Source: Paenibacillus_S sp043945595 (lineage in GTDB: Bacteria > Bacillota > Bacilli > Paenibacillales > NBRC-103111). Taken from it: a DNA stretch of 64,000 bases. Positions within the stretch are counted from its first letter, which is position 1; each line of letters opens with the position of its first letter. Location: assembly GCF_043945595.1 (NCBI RefSeq), contig NZ_JBIFNP010000001.1, positions 3,658,001 through 3,722,000 of the forward strand, given 5' to 3'. Shown here piece after piece: positions 36,933 to 45,966 of this stretch. The notes beneath the pieces are model-generated. The model had not been told where the DNA came from. It was given only the letters and a program-made list of their open reading frames with translations, and searched no databases. The translations under genes were made by a program, and so were the position numbers.

Positions 36933-37937
36933 TTACTCTATGCCAGGCACCTCGACAACCTGCCCTCCGGCTTGATGCGAGCGGATGGCCGCCTCGATAA
37001 TTTCCTGCGCGGCCAGCGCTTCCGCCCCTGAGCCCTCGATTTCCCCGGGAGCCGCCTGCTGCTTGATCTGCTCGATAAAGCGGTCGATCCGGTTGCCGAA
37101 CGTGTCGTTAAAGCCCTGCATCCCCCGCATGATGGAATTGCTCATGACAATCTTATCGCTGCTGTGACGCGGATAGTAGGTTGCGCTTTCGTAGACGTTC
37201 TCGATCACGAAGCGCCCTTCCGTTCCCGCCGCCTCGCACCATTCGATCGGGTGCAGCATCGACATATCGTAGCTCCCGGTCAAATGGCCGACCGCTCCGT
37301 TCGCGAACTCCAGGTTGACGCTGGCCGTCGACCAGGTTTTTCTCCCCGGCGCTTTCGTCATAAAGGACTGCACCCGCTTCACATCGCCGAAAAAGTAGCG
37401 CATGACATCGATCGAATGCGGGTGCAGTGCGCGCATGTGAAACCATTCGGTAAAATCAGCTTTGTTATCGATCGTCAGCCGCATATTGATAAACAGCGGA
37501 GCGCCGAGCATGCTGCGCTCGATCCATTCCTTGGCCTTGGCGGCCGCCGGCGTGAACCGGTGATTCAAATTGCAGCCGAAACGGATGCCCCGCTCGGACG
37601 CAGCCTTCACCATGGCTCTCGCTTCCTCAATATTATTGGAAATAGGCTTCTCGACAAGCACATCCTTGCCCGCTTCGATAGAGATCATCACCGGTTCATA
37701 GTGATGGCTCGCCTTCTCCTCGCCCCCGGTCGCTACACAGACCATATCGATCTCTTCGGACGCAAGCAGCTGGCGAAGATCCGTATATGCCTTTACCCCA
37801 TAAGTTTCCGCCGCTTCCCGGGCACGCTCCTCCATCAGATCGCATACCGCGACCAGCTCGGTATCCGGATGCTGCTTGTAATAGCGGCAGTGGATTTTGC
37901 CGATATTGTTTACGCCGACTACGGCTATTCGTATCAT
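36933..37937 (-). CDS. Gfo/Idh/MocA-family oxidoreductase
   Basis: 334-aa NAD(P)-dependent oxidoreductase. The N-terminal Rossmann domain begins IAVVGVNNIGKIH; the EKP motif with its catalytic Lys is in VLVEKPISNN near residue 96; the C-terminal domain follows the GCNLNHRF stretch and holds RALHPHSIDVMRYF. First gene of module B, 29 bases before the permease. It shares GCNLNHxFxxPAxxA with the second Gfo/Idh protein at 40.4 kb, marking them as paralogs. Probably oxidises a sugar or inositol from the imported substrate. Confidence 0.92.
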   Translation of the reverse strand: MIRIAVVGVNNIGKIHCRYYKQHPDTELVAVCDLMEERAREAAETYGVKAYTDLRQLLASEEIDMVCVATGGEEKASHHYEPVMISIEAGKDVLVEKPISNNIEEARAMVKAASERGIRFGCNLNHRFTPAAAKAKEWIERSMLGAPLFINMRLTIDNKADFTEWFHMRALHPHSIDVMRYFFGDVKRVQSFMTKAPGRKTWSTASVNLEFANGAVGHLTGSYDMSMLHPIEWCEAAGTEGRFVIENVYESATYYPRHSSDKIVMSNSIMRGMQGFNDTFGNRIDRFIEQIKQQAAPGEIEGSGAEALAAQEIIEAAIRSHQAGGQVVEVPGIE

Positions 37938-38049
37938 GAAACGTTTCCCTCCTTATATTGGGCTGAATCCGTATCGCAGCTTCGCTGTACTTCATAATGA
38001 GCGTGCCGCTGCAAGTCAAGATTCACCCGTTGTGAAATGAAAGAAGAAC

Positions 38050-38072
38050 GCACCGCCGGACTTCTGCGGTGC
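38050..38072 (-). terminator. Terminator after module C
   Basis: GCACCGC/GCGGTGC stem followed by GTTCTTCTTTC on the - strand, directly after the sulfatase-like gene. The T run is interrupted, so strength is uncertain. Confidence 0.55.
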
Positions 38073-38080
38073 GGAACATG

Positions 38081-39469
38081 CTATTTCGCTTTGTTCGCCT
38101 GCAGCGAACGAGCGGTAAGCGAGCTGCCGATATGCAGCGTATCGTAGGCTTGCTGGGAGGATGTGAACGGCGCATCCCCTTTGCCGTGCCAGCCAAGGTT
38201 CGTGTACATCGGGTTCGTGCGGCCCGTTTCCTGTTCCCGGCGCTGAATATGCGCTTCCATTCGGGCGGTCAGCAGCTCGACGACAGCCGGCTCCTGCTCG
38301 GCAACGTTATGGTTCTCCTGCGGATCTTCGATCAGATTGTACAGCTCCACCTCAGGCTTGAAGTGAAAATCCGGCTCCAGCGCCCGGATCAGCTTCCAGT
38401 GCGGCGTGCGCCAGCCGTGCTTGCGCATCCATGTGCATTCCGTCAGGTACAGCTCGCTGATTTTGCGCTCCGGCCGCCCCTCAATGAACGGTACCAGGCT
38501 CCGGCCGTCCGGCTCCAGCGGCTCGTCGATGCCAAGCAGCTCCATAATGGTCGGCATGATATCATGGATGACCGTAACGTCCGATACCCGTTTGCCGGCA
38601 GGAATTTTGCCCGGAAACTTGAGAATCAGCGGCACGACAAGCGTGCAGTCATACAGCCCGTGATGATCGAAGTAGCAGTCATGCTCATACAAGGTTTCCC
38701 CATGGTCCGAGGTTACGACGATCAAGGTTTCTTCCGTTATGCCCAATGCTTCGACGGCTTGAAACAGATTCTGAATGCAAGCATCCATATAAGCGACGGC
38801 GCCGTCATACTGGGCGCTGACGTATTCCTGGTCGGTCACGCCTTCGGGTATCCAGGATTTCAGGAAATCCGCGAACGGTTTGAAGTCGTACACGGGCTCC
38901 ATCGAATCGTTCGAAGGGTCTTTCTCATCACCGCCGTAGAAAATGCGCTCAAACGGCTGAGGAGGCAGGTAGGGCGAATGCGGGTCGATATGTCTCAGGA
39001 AGAGGAAAAACGGCTTCTCGTCCTGCGCCAGCCGCTGCAGCTCGGGAACGGCCACCTCGTTCAAATTTTCCGCTTTCGGGCATCTGCCGCTCTCGTCCGG
39101 CATCCAGGCTTCGTAATCCAGATACTTTTGAAAGCCGCGTGCGGAAGGATTTCCGGTAAACCCGACGCAGGTCGTGTTATAGCCCTGCTCTTCCAGCACC
39201 TCCGCCAATGTTTTCGCCCCTACCGGGCCTTTGTGCCGCAGCGCGACGACGTCGGTGCCGAAGCAGTCCTTGCCGGTCAGCATAGCCGCGTAGGCCGGCG
39301 TGGTCGGGATGCTCGGGCTGAAATGCTGCTCGAACAGTACGCCCTCGCTTGCCAGCTTATCCAGATGAGGGGTGGTCAGCCTGCCGTAGCCATATCCGCT
39401 CATGCGGTCTCTGCGCAGACTGTCAATGCCCAGAACGATCAAATTCGGTTGTTTCGGGGAAGTCGACAT
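38081..39469 (-). CDS. Sulfatase-like hydrolase with Thr at the catalytic position
   Basis: 462-aa alkaline-phosphatase-superfamily protein: LGIDSLRRDRMSGYGYG at residues 13-29 (metal site) and SDHGETLYEHDCYFDHHGLY near 225-245. In place of CxPxR it reads T56-T-P-A-Y60, so there is no Cys or Ser to become formylglycine and the Arg is replaced by Tyr. The start at 39469 was chosen for AAAGGAG; a longer frame to 39538 runs into the upstream gene. Last gene of module C. It could be a phosphodiesterase or transferase using Thr, as in NPP or LtaS enzymes (inference). Confidence 0.85.
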   Translation of the reverse strand: MSTSPKQPNLIVLGIDSLRRDRMSGYGYGRLTTPHLDKLASEGVLFEQHFSPSIPTTPAYAAMLTGKDCFGTDVVALRHKGPVGAKTLAEVLEEQGYNTTCVGFTGNPSARGFQKYLDYEAWMPDESGRCPKAENLNEVAVPELQRLAQDEKPFFLFLRHIDPHSPYLPPQPFERIFYGGDEKDPSNDSMEPVYDFKPFADFLKSWIPEGVTDQEYVSAQYDGAVAYMDACIQNLFQAVEALGITEETLIVVTSDHGETLYEHDCYFDHHGLYDCTLVVPLILKFPGKIPAGKRVSDVTVIHDIMPTIMELLGIDEPLEPDGRSLVPFIEGRPERKISELYLTECTWMRKHGWRTPHWKLIRALEPDFHFKPEVELYNLIEDPQENHNVAEQEPAVVELLTARMEAHIQRREQETGRTNPMYTNLGWHGKGDAPFTSSQQAYDTLHIGSSLTARSLQANKAK

Positions 39470-39510
39470 TGCTTCTTCACTCTCCTTTGATATCCATGAA
39501 GAACGCCCGG

Positions 39511-40317
39511 TTAGCGGGCGCCCAGCTGCTTCAAGCAAGCGTTCAAGTAGCCGTAGGTTTCAGCGGCGATAATGGAAATTTGCGCGAGCGAATGCTCCGG
39601 CTTCGCACCGATGACCTCAAGCACCACCGGGCCGTCGTACTGATGATCCGTCATTGCCTTGCAGTAGGCGAACAGGTCGATATCGCCCCGGCCGCAGGCC
39701 TGCAGCTCGATCGGCCCCGGCCCCTGCTCGCGTCCTTTGCAGTCGCGGATATGGACGTGCTTGACCCGGCTGATGACTGCAGGGAGCGCGTCCTCCGGGT
39801 TTTCATTGGCTCTGAAAATATGGCTCGGATCCATATCGATGCCGAACGCCGGGGAAGCCACCTCCGCCATAGCTCTCAGCGTCGTTGGCGTATCGTGGAT
39901 AGCCTGGCCGATATGCGCCTTCACGCACAGCGTGATCCCCAAGGAAGACGCCTGCTCGGAGAAGCGCTGCAGCTGCTCGATCGACCGCTGGACATCCTCT
40001 TCGACGCCCGTTTTGCCGCCCGGACCGATATTAACGATAGGAATGCCGATTTCCGCCGCCGCTTCAAGCGCGGTGAACAGACGCTGCTCGTCCTTGACAC
40101 TCCCGAATTCCATTGACAGGAAGCTTAGGCCTTCGCCCTGAACGATCGACCGCAGCTCCGCCGCCTGCTCCTTCCAGCGGGACAGGTCCAGATGCTCGCA
40201 CATGCCCTGAATCGCCGAAATTTCCACGCCGTCATATCCGCTGAGCGCGATATGGCGCGCCGCTTCCGCAAAGCTGAATTCTTTAAACAGCACCGAGTTG
40301 ACACCTAATTTAATCAT
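39511..40317 (-). CDS. Sugar phosphate isomerase/epimerase (TIM barrel)
   Basis: 268-aa xylose-isomerase-like TIM-barrel protein. It begins KLGVNSVLFKEFSFAEAARH; metal ligands fit the usual Glu-Asp-His-Glu set: MEFGS near 88, IDMDPSHIF near 178, KHVHIRDCKG near 202 and VVLEVIGA near 240. Such proteins isomerise keto-sugars, inosose or related compounds. It lies between a Gfo/Idh gene and a sulfatase-like gene in the same direction, a combination common in inositol and amino-sugar breakdown. Confidence 0.88.
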   Translation of the reverse strand: MIKLGVNSVLFKEFSFAEAARHIALSGYDGVEISAIQGMCEHLDLSRWKEQAAELRSIVQGEGLSFLSMEFGSVKDEQRLFTALEAAAEIGIPIVNIGPGGKTGVEEDVQRSIEQLQRFSEQASSLGITLCVKAHIGQAIHDTPTTLRAMAEVASPAFGIDMDPSHIFRANENPEDALPAVISRVKHVHIRDCKGREQGPGPIELQACGRGDIDLFAYCKAMTDHQYDGPVVLEVIGAKPEHSLAQISIIAAETYGYLNACLKQLGAR

Positions 40318-40427
40318 GTTTTATGACACGCTCCTCTTATCGGCAGTTCCTTCTGCCGTTGGAATAATAGCCGTTCTCTTCAAACAATCTGTTCCTTCAA
40401 AAGCTTCCGAATAATCGATAAGCTTAC

Positions 40428-41534
40428 TTAGTTCATCCACTGCGGGTCGCCGTGGAACGCCGGAAGCGGGTGAGGTCTGACAACGGCGCCGCCCTGCTCG
40501 TACGATTCGATCACCGCATACGTATATTCCAGCACAGCCAGCGCATCGCGTCCGGAGGCGCGGATATGCTCCCGTGGCACGCCGTTCGTGATATCCTCCA
40601 GGAAAGCATGCAGCCTGTTGTTAAAGGTGGAATTGAATTCGGTGACTCCCGAAGAGGTTACCTCAGGCTCAGGATGGGAGCCGATCGACGGAACGCCCTT
40701 CTGCGCCCGCCAGTAGGACACCTTCTCCACGCAGTTCTCTATGCAGAAGGTTCCCTTCGTGCCGCCGACCTCCATCGTCCACCAGCCGCCCAGGCCATAC
40801 GTGGCATCGCCCCTTTGACTCAGCAGGTAGCCTGCGGCGCCGCTTGCGAACTTCACATGAATGCTGTTGATGGAAACCGTAATATCGCCTGCGCTTTTGC
40901 GGAAGCCCGCTTGATTCGAGAACGTCTGGATATGGGTAATATCGCCGCAGTAATAGCGCATGACGCTGAAAGGATGCGTTAAAAACGCTTTCATATGGAA
41001 GTAAGGCTGGCCTTTATCCTTCGGCGATTTCGGCACCGAATACAGCTCCTCGCCGCCGTTGAAGCCCATTTTGGCAAGGCAGTACACCGTTTCGCCGATA
41101 TCGCCTGCATCCATATATTGTCTGGCTCTTTCCGCCGGTGCGGAGAAGTAGTGGTTCAGGTTGCAGCCCAGATACACCTTCTTCTCGGCCGCAAAGCGGA
41201 CCAGCTCTCTTCCTTCGAGAATATTGTTGGCCAGCGGCTTCTCGATTAGCACATGCTTGCCGGCTGCGATCGCCTGCATGGCGGGCTCAAAATGCCAGCT
41301 CCCATTCTCGATGCCGCCTGTCGTAACATCTATGATTTCGATATCCGGCTCCTGCTGAAGCATAGCCTCCAGGCTGTAATAAGCTTTGACGCCATGCTTC
41401 TCAGCCGCTTTATCGGCCCGTTCCTTGACTACGTCGCATACGGCAACCAGCTGGGCCAGCGGCTCGCTTGCGTAGCAGTCTGCGTGCCGATTCCCGATTC
41501 CATTCATACCGACAATCCCGATTTTCAATGCCAT
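40428..41534 (-). CDS. Gfo/Idh/MocA-family oxidoreductase
   Basis: 368-aa NAD(P)-dependent oxidoreductase; IGIVGMNGIGNRHADCY at the N-terminus, HVLIEKPLANN near 100 with the catalytic Lys, and GCNLNHYFSAPAERARQY near 124. The C-terminal half carries FHMKAFLTHPFSVMRYYCGD near 185. First gene of module C. ATG with GAAACGTATGGC context and no strong GGAGG. The paralog at 36.9 kb heads module B. Confidence 0.9.
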   Translation of the reverse strand: MALKIGIVGMNGIGNRHADCYASEPLAQLVAVCDVVKERADKAAEKHGVKAYYSLEAMLQQEPDIEIIDVTTGGIENGSWHFEPAMQAIAAGKHVLIEKPLANNILEGRELVRFAAEKKVYLGCNLNHYFSAPAERARQYMDAGDIGETVYCLAKMGFNGGEELYSVPKSPKDKGQPYFHMKAFLTHPFSVMRYYCGDITHIQTFSNQAGFRKSAGDITVSINSIHVKFASGAAGYLLSQRGDATYGLGGWWTMEVGGTKGTFCIENCVEKVSYWRAQKGVPSIGSHPEPEVTSSGVTEFNSTFNNRLHAFLEDITNGVPREHIRASGRDALAVLEYTYAVIESYEQGGAVVRPHPLPAFHGDPQWMN

Positions 41535-41875
41535 ACGTTTCCGTCCCGTCGCCCGGTCCGCCCATGCTTAAGCGTCCAAGCGGGGACTGCACCACCTTTC
41601 TTCGTTCAAGTGTAAAAAGCCCGGATTACGAAAGCTTCTACCTGGTGTCTGCCCTTCATCTGAATCTGCAAGTGCATCAAGTACATCTGTACTTGCATTT
41701 GCGTGGACAGATGAGCTGCATCTGAATCTGCGGCTTCATCTGCATCTTTATCTGTAACTCTTGCACTGGTATTCATTGTCTTATTTATCATAATCTTCCT
41801 TACAGGCTGCGGCATTGCCTATTGCGACATCCTCAGGGCCGATTGCGACATCGTCCAAGCACGCCCTGAGGAACT
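41535..41875. other. Intergenic region with short repeats and hairpins
   Basis: No convincing gene. CATCTGAATCTGC occurs at 41657 and 41719. GCAAGTGC-ATC-AAGTACA (from 41668) folds against TGTACTTGCATTTGC. ATTGCGACATC is repeated at 41821 and 41842, and CCTCAGGGC (41831) pairs with GCCCTGAGG (41863). The promoter of module C and the end of module D must lie here. Confidence 0.6.
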
Positions 41876-43310
41876 TTAAGAGCCATGTCTGGCCCGCCGT
41901 TCATCCTCCAGCGTGTCGTAACGCTCCCGCAGCGGGTTCTGAATCCACGCTTCCCAGGAGAGGCCCACCCCTTCCAGAATCGACTCGATCCTGCGCCGAA
42001 AAGGCAGCTGCGACTCCTGAATCTGCCGCAGCATCGGATCCGGCCGCCCGCCCAGCTTGCGGGCAACGAACCGCATCAGCTTCTCTTCGAGCTCTTCAGC
42101 GATGACCGGTTCCCGGTCGGCCAAATTGACAAGCTCCTGCGGGTTCGTCCAGCAGGTCGTACAGCTCCGTGACCGGGCGTTGGAACGGCCCCGGGTCATA
42201 ATAACGGATCAGCTTATAGCGATCCGTACGGATGGCCCGCGCCGCCTGCCAGGCGCATTCGCTCAAGCAGACCTCCTCAAGCGTGCCGTCGGCCTCGCCA
42301 AGCATCGACGGCCACAGGGTGCTGCCGTCGACGCCGTCCGGAACGTGCAGCGCCGGCAAGCTCAAGCCCGGCGCTGCGGACCGGACAACGGCCTCAAGCA
42401 CCGTCGGCAGCAGGCCGCATGCTGGACGAAGCCCTGCACGCGTCCGCCGGCTGGAATTTGCCCGGGCCACCGCAGGATCAGCGGCACATGCGACCGTCGG
42501 CTCGTAGAGACCGCAGTGATCCCAATAAATATCGTGCTCGGTCAAGCTCTCACCATGGTCCCCGAAGAGCACGAGCAGCGTCTCCTCCTTGATCCCAAGC
42601 TGGACCAGCGTTTCGTCCAGCTCGCGGAGCAGATCGTCCAAGTAGCGGATCTCTGCGTCGTACAGTGCATTCATATATTCCGCATCGGTCACAGGACCGA
42701 GCAGCTTGTAATGATGATGCTTGAAGAATGGATAGGCCGGATGCTCATAGGCCCGCTCCATGCTGGAGCCGCCCTCCCGGTAAGGGCCCTTGCTCGGTTC
42801 ATAAAATGAAGGCACATAGGCTTCGGGCGGCAGGTAAGGCGTGTGCGCATCCCAATAATGAAGGAACAGGAAAAAGTCCTCATCCTTATGATCCCGAATC
42901 CACGGCAGCGCCAAATCGTTAACGGTTCTGCCGTCAATCCAGCGCTTGGGTCCCGAGCTGTTCAAATAATAGTTGTATCCGCGTGCAAACCATTCCTTGA
43001 GATTGTACAAATTATCTACGGCACAAGTGGTGAAGCCTGCTGTTTTCAGCTTGGACGGCAGCCACTCGACCGTTTTGGGCAAATAAGACAGGTCGGAGCC
43101 GTGCGAAACCAGGCCGGTGGTCAGGCCGATTTTGCCGGTAAAAATGGCCGAATGCGCTACTTCGGTCGGAATGTCGGCCGCATAAGCCCGCTCCATCAGG
43201 ACTCCTTCCGAAGCGATCCGGTCGATATACGGACTCGTCGGCTTGCTGTATCCGTAGCAGCCCAGCCGGTCTGCGCGAAGCGTATCGAGCGAGATCATGA
43301 TGATTTTCAT
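41876..43310 (-). pseudogene. Sulfatase-like hydrolase with Thr at the catalytic position, frameshifted
   Basis: About 478 aa once joined. ISLDTLRADRLGCYGYS at 6-22; T49-E-V-A-H53 where CxPxR is expected; GDHGESLTEHDIYWDH near 265. Three frame breaks: one base extra near 42489, one missing near 42424 (compensating; the proper sequence between reads HVPLILRWPGQIPAG), and one G extra near 42153 (LYDLL|TNPQELVNLAD). ATG 43310 overlaps the cysC stop (ATGA). Closest relative in the window is the 38.1 kb protein (shared EHDxYxDHxGLY). Not a formylglycine sulfatase by motif. Confidence 0.8.
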
Positions 43311-43930
43311 CGGTTGCGCGCCTCCTGACCGTTTGCGTTCCCCGTCTCCGGCACCTCTTGACCGGCTGCGATGCACTGCTGTACGGCCAAATCGGCGATT
43401 TCCTTGTACCGGTTCCTGTACAGCCATTCCAAAATCCGCTCTGTATTCGCTTCCACAGTCTGATGCTGCGTATCGATTACGATATCTGCGCATTCGGGTT
43501 CCTCATACGCATCAGAAATACCTGTAAACTGCTGAATCTCCTGCCTTCTTGCCTTGGCGTAAAGCCCTTTCACGTCCCTGGCCTCACACTGCTCCAATGA
43601 GCAGTTTACATAAATCTCTACGTATCCGCTCACATGCTCCCGCAAATAGTCCCTCATTTCACGGTAAGGCGTAATTGCGGAAACCAGCACCATAATCCCA
43701 TGCCGGGACAGCAGGTTGGCCACGAATGCCATGCGGCGGATATTTTCAAGCCGGTCTTCGCGGCTGAATCCAAGCCCTTTGCCGAGTGTCGTGCGTATGG
43801 CGTCCCCGTCTAGCAGTTCTACCGGTCTTCCGGCTTCCAGCAGCCGCTGGTACACCTGGACGGCGGTGGTCGTTTTCCCCGAGCCCGAGAGGCCTGTAAA
43901 CCAAAGTACACTACCGCTGGAGCTTTCCAT
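43307..43930 (-). CDS. cysC: Adenylyl-sulfate kinase (APS kinase)
   Basis: 207-aa P-loop kinase. Walker A GLSGSGKTTT at 13-22, LLDGDAIR near 39-46, GFSREDRLENIRR 54-66, and KGLYAKAR plus FTGISDAYEEP near 121-144, all as in CysC. It makes PAPS from APS and ATP in the cytosol. No ATP sulfurylase (sat or cysDN) is nearby, which is unusual, and it is coupled to a sulfatase-like gene. About 20 residues extend past the usual C-terminus. ATG start after AGGAGGCAAGTAC. Confidence 0.9.
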   Translation of the reverse strand: MESSSGSVLWFTGLSGSGKTTTAVQVYQRLLEAGRPVELLDGDAIRTTLGKGLGFSREDRLENIRRMAFVANLLSRHGIMVLVSAITPYREMRDYLREHVSGYVEIYVNCSLEQCEARDVKGLYAKARRQEIQQFTGISDAYEEPECADIVIDTQHQTVEANTERILEWLYRNRYKEIADLAVQQCIAAGQEVPETGNANGQEARNR

Positions 43931-44042
43931 GTACTTGCCTCCTCTTTAGCGTTTTCTGTCTTATGCGAAAGCTTTATTATCGGGCGATCTTGCGACAGCC
44001 CCGACTCCTAGCTTTATTGTACTTTGCCCTCCGGGCCGGTTC

Positions 44043-44070
44043 ATTGTGCATTCCGCCAATCGCATGGTCA
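44043..44070 (-). promoter_or_regulatory. Possible promoter of cysC and its sulfatase-like neighbour
   Basis: TTGACC, 16-17 bases, CACAAT on the - strand about 115 bases before cysC. No terminator is seen between the upstream permease and cysC, so read-through from the transporter is also possible. Confidence 0.3.
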
Positions 44071-44135
44071 ATGCGGCCTGACTTGGATTGCAGCCCAGCC
44101 TTGATATACTAATGTACAGCCCTTGACCGGTACGG

Positions 44136-44969
44136 TCAGCCTTTGACCGATCCGGCCGTCATGCCGGCAACAATCTTTTTGTTAAAGAAGATAAACAAGA
44201 TCAGCGGGGGCAGAGAAATCAGCACCACATCGGCAAACAGCAGGTTCCAGGACGTCAGGTACATGCTCATAAAGTTGTACAGCGTCAGCTGGACAGTGGC
44301 ATTTTCGGAACCGGGCAAAAAGTACAGCGGATTGACGAAATCGTTAAACACGCTGACGGATTGAATAATAATGATGGTCGAGGATACCGGCTTCAGCAGC
44401 GGAAAAATGATATGCGTAAACAGCTTCAGTCCGCCGCAGCCGTCGATAAACGCGCTCTCGTCGATATCCCGGGGAATCGTCGCCGTGAACGCTTTGTACA
44501 AAATAGCGCAAAACGGAAAATGAAGCGCAATTTCGACCAGCGTCAGCCCCGGCAGCGTCTTGAACAGCCCTACCGTATTCAACACCCAGATGGTGGGCAC
44601 GACAGCGGGAGGAATCATTAATCCGGCCAGCACAAGGAAATTCAAGAGCGCGGCGCCTCTTCCCTTCTCCCTGCGCTGCAGCACAAACCCGGCCAGCGAA
44701 CTGAACACAACCATGCCCGCGATCGAAAGCACGGTCAGCACCGAGCTGTTAAAAAACGCGCGGACCAGCATATGATCTGCCGCAGCCAGCACCGCCTGAT
44801 AATTCTCGATGATATGAAACGAATCCGGCCAGCTCATGTTCATATCCGCCGCTTTGGTAGGCGATTTGAACGAATTGATTATGACGAAGTAGAAGGGCAC
44901 CCAGAATATAATGGTCGAGAGGATCAGCAGCAGAATGCTGACGCTCCATTTTTGTACCGTGCTGCTCAC
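44136..44969 (-). CDS. Sugar ABC transporter permease (MalG type)
   Basis: 277-aa CUT1 permease with six predicted helices; the EAA loop sits near residue 185 (RDIDESAFIDGCGGLKLFTH) and the C-terminus is VAGMTAGSVKG. GTG start overlaps the previous permease stop by four bases (GTGA). Inner-membrane partner of the MalF-type permease for module D. Substrate unknown. Confidence 0.92.
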   Translation of the reverse strand: MSSTVQKWSVSILLLILSTIIFWVPFYFVIINSFKSPTKAADMNMSWPDSFHIIENYQAVLAAADHMLVRAFFNSSVLTVLSIAGMVVFSSLAGFVLQRREKGRGAALLNFLVLAGLMIPPAVVPTIWVLNTVGLFKTLPGLTLVEIALHFPFCAILYKAFTATIPRDIDESAFIDGCGGLKLFTHIIFPLLKPVSSTIIIIQSVSVFNDFVNPLYFLPGSENATVQLTLYNFMSMYLTSWNLLFADVVLISLPPLILFIFFNKKIVAGMTAGSVKG

Positions 44970-45832
44970 AGGTTCACCTCTCTTCTGTTCAGGAACATAT
45001 ACAGCGGAAATGCAAGCACCGAGATGGCGATAAATAAGATGACGTTGCCCGCCGTAGCCAGCCCGTAAAAACCGGCCTGATACTGCTTATAGATAATCGA
45101 AGCGATAAGGTCGGTGGAAAAGCCCGGCCCCCCTTTGGTCATAGCCCAAATGAGGTCGAAGGTCCGCAGCCCGCCGATAAACGCCAATATAATGACCGAG
45201 TTCATCGCCGGCCGGCTCAAGGGCAGGGTAATGTGCCAAAAGCCCCGGAACGCGTTGCCCCCGTCCATTTTCAGAGCTTCATAGTAATGCTGCGGAATGG
45301 ACAAAATCCCGGCAATATAAATGACCGTTGCGATGCCGACACCCTTCCATACGTCGACCAGGGCGACGGAGAGCAGCGCGATCTTCGTATCGCCCAGCCA
45401 GTCGGGACCTTCGATGCCGATGGAGGCAAGTGCAGTGTTAATGACCCCTTGCGTCGGGTGCATCATCGTGCTGAACGCGATCCCTACGGCGATCGTACTG
45501 AGCAGCGTCGGGAAGAACACCATCGAGCGGAAATAATCCTTGAACCAAACGCGCGAGGTCAGCAATGTGGCCAGCAGCAGCGCAAGGATGACCTTCAGGC
45601 CGCAGGTGACGACCGCGAAGATGATCGTATTTTTAAAGCCGATTTTGAGTGAGGATTCCTCGAAGAACATCACATAGTTATCCAGGCCGATATACTGCCA
45701 GCTCGTTAGAGTCCATCGTGTCAAGCTGAAGAACAGCGACATGACGGTCGGCAGCAGGTAAAAAACAAAATAGATGATGCCTGCGGGCAGCAGGAACAAA
45801 TAAGAGTACATTCTCTTTTGCGTCGTCGTCAT
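44966..45832 (-). CDS. Sugar ABC transporter permease (MalF type)
   Basis: 288-aa CUT1 permease with six helices. The EAA loop is HYYEALKMDGGNAFRGFWH near residue 190, and TKGGPGFSTD near 240 is typical of the MalF/LacF group. ATG start with GGAGGGAAATG just upstream. Stop overlaps the next permease. Second gene of the module D transporter. Confidence 0.92.
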   Translation of the reverse strand: MTTTQKRMYSYLFLLPAGIIYFVFYLLPTVMSLFFSLTRWTLTSWQYIGLDNYVMFFEESSLKIGFKNTIIFAVVTCGLKVILALLLATLLTSRVWFKDYFRSMVFFPTLLSTIAVGIAFSTMMHPTQGVINTALASIGIEGPDWLGDTKIALLSVALVDVWKGVGIATVIYIAGILSIPQHYYEALKMDGGNAFRGFWHITLPLSRPAMNSVIILAFIGGLRTFDLIWAMTKGGPGFSTDLIASIIYKQYQAGFYGLATAGNVILFIAISVLAFPLYMFLNRREVNL

Positions 45833-45966
45833 TCATTTCCCTCCTGTACGGGTCTTTCTGCGGGTACGGATGAAACCGGCCCTGCAAGAAACGATTGCAG
45901 GGCCGGATATCCTATCGCATGGAAGCCAAGCGCAAGTGCTGGACGGTTAACGGCTGCGCCGCCCTT

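Noticed and set aside
38069..39490. 473-aa + strand frame opposite the sulfatase-like gene
   Set aside because: Shadow of a recognisable - strand enzyme; Arg/His-rich text with no family and no ribosome site.
41606..41815. 69-aa - strand frame rich in Gln/Met/Asp
   Set aside because: Arises from the short direct repeats; no ribosome site.
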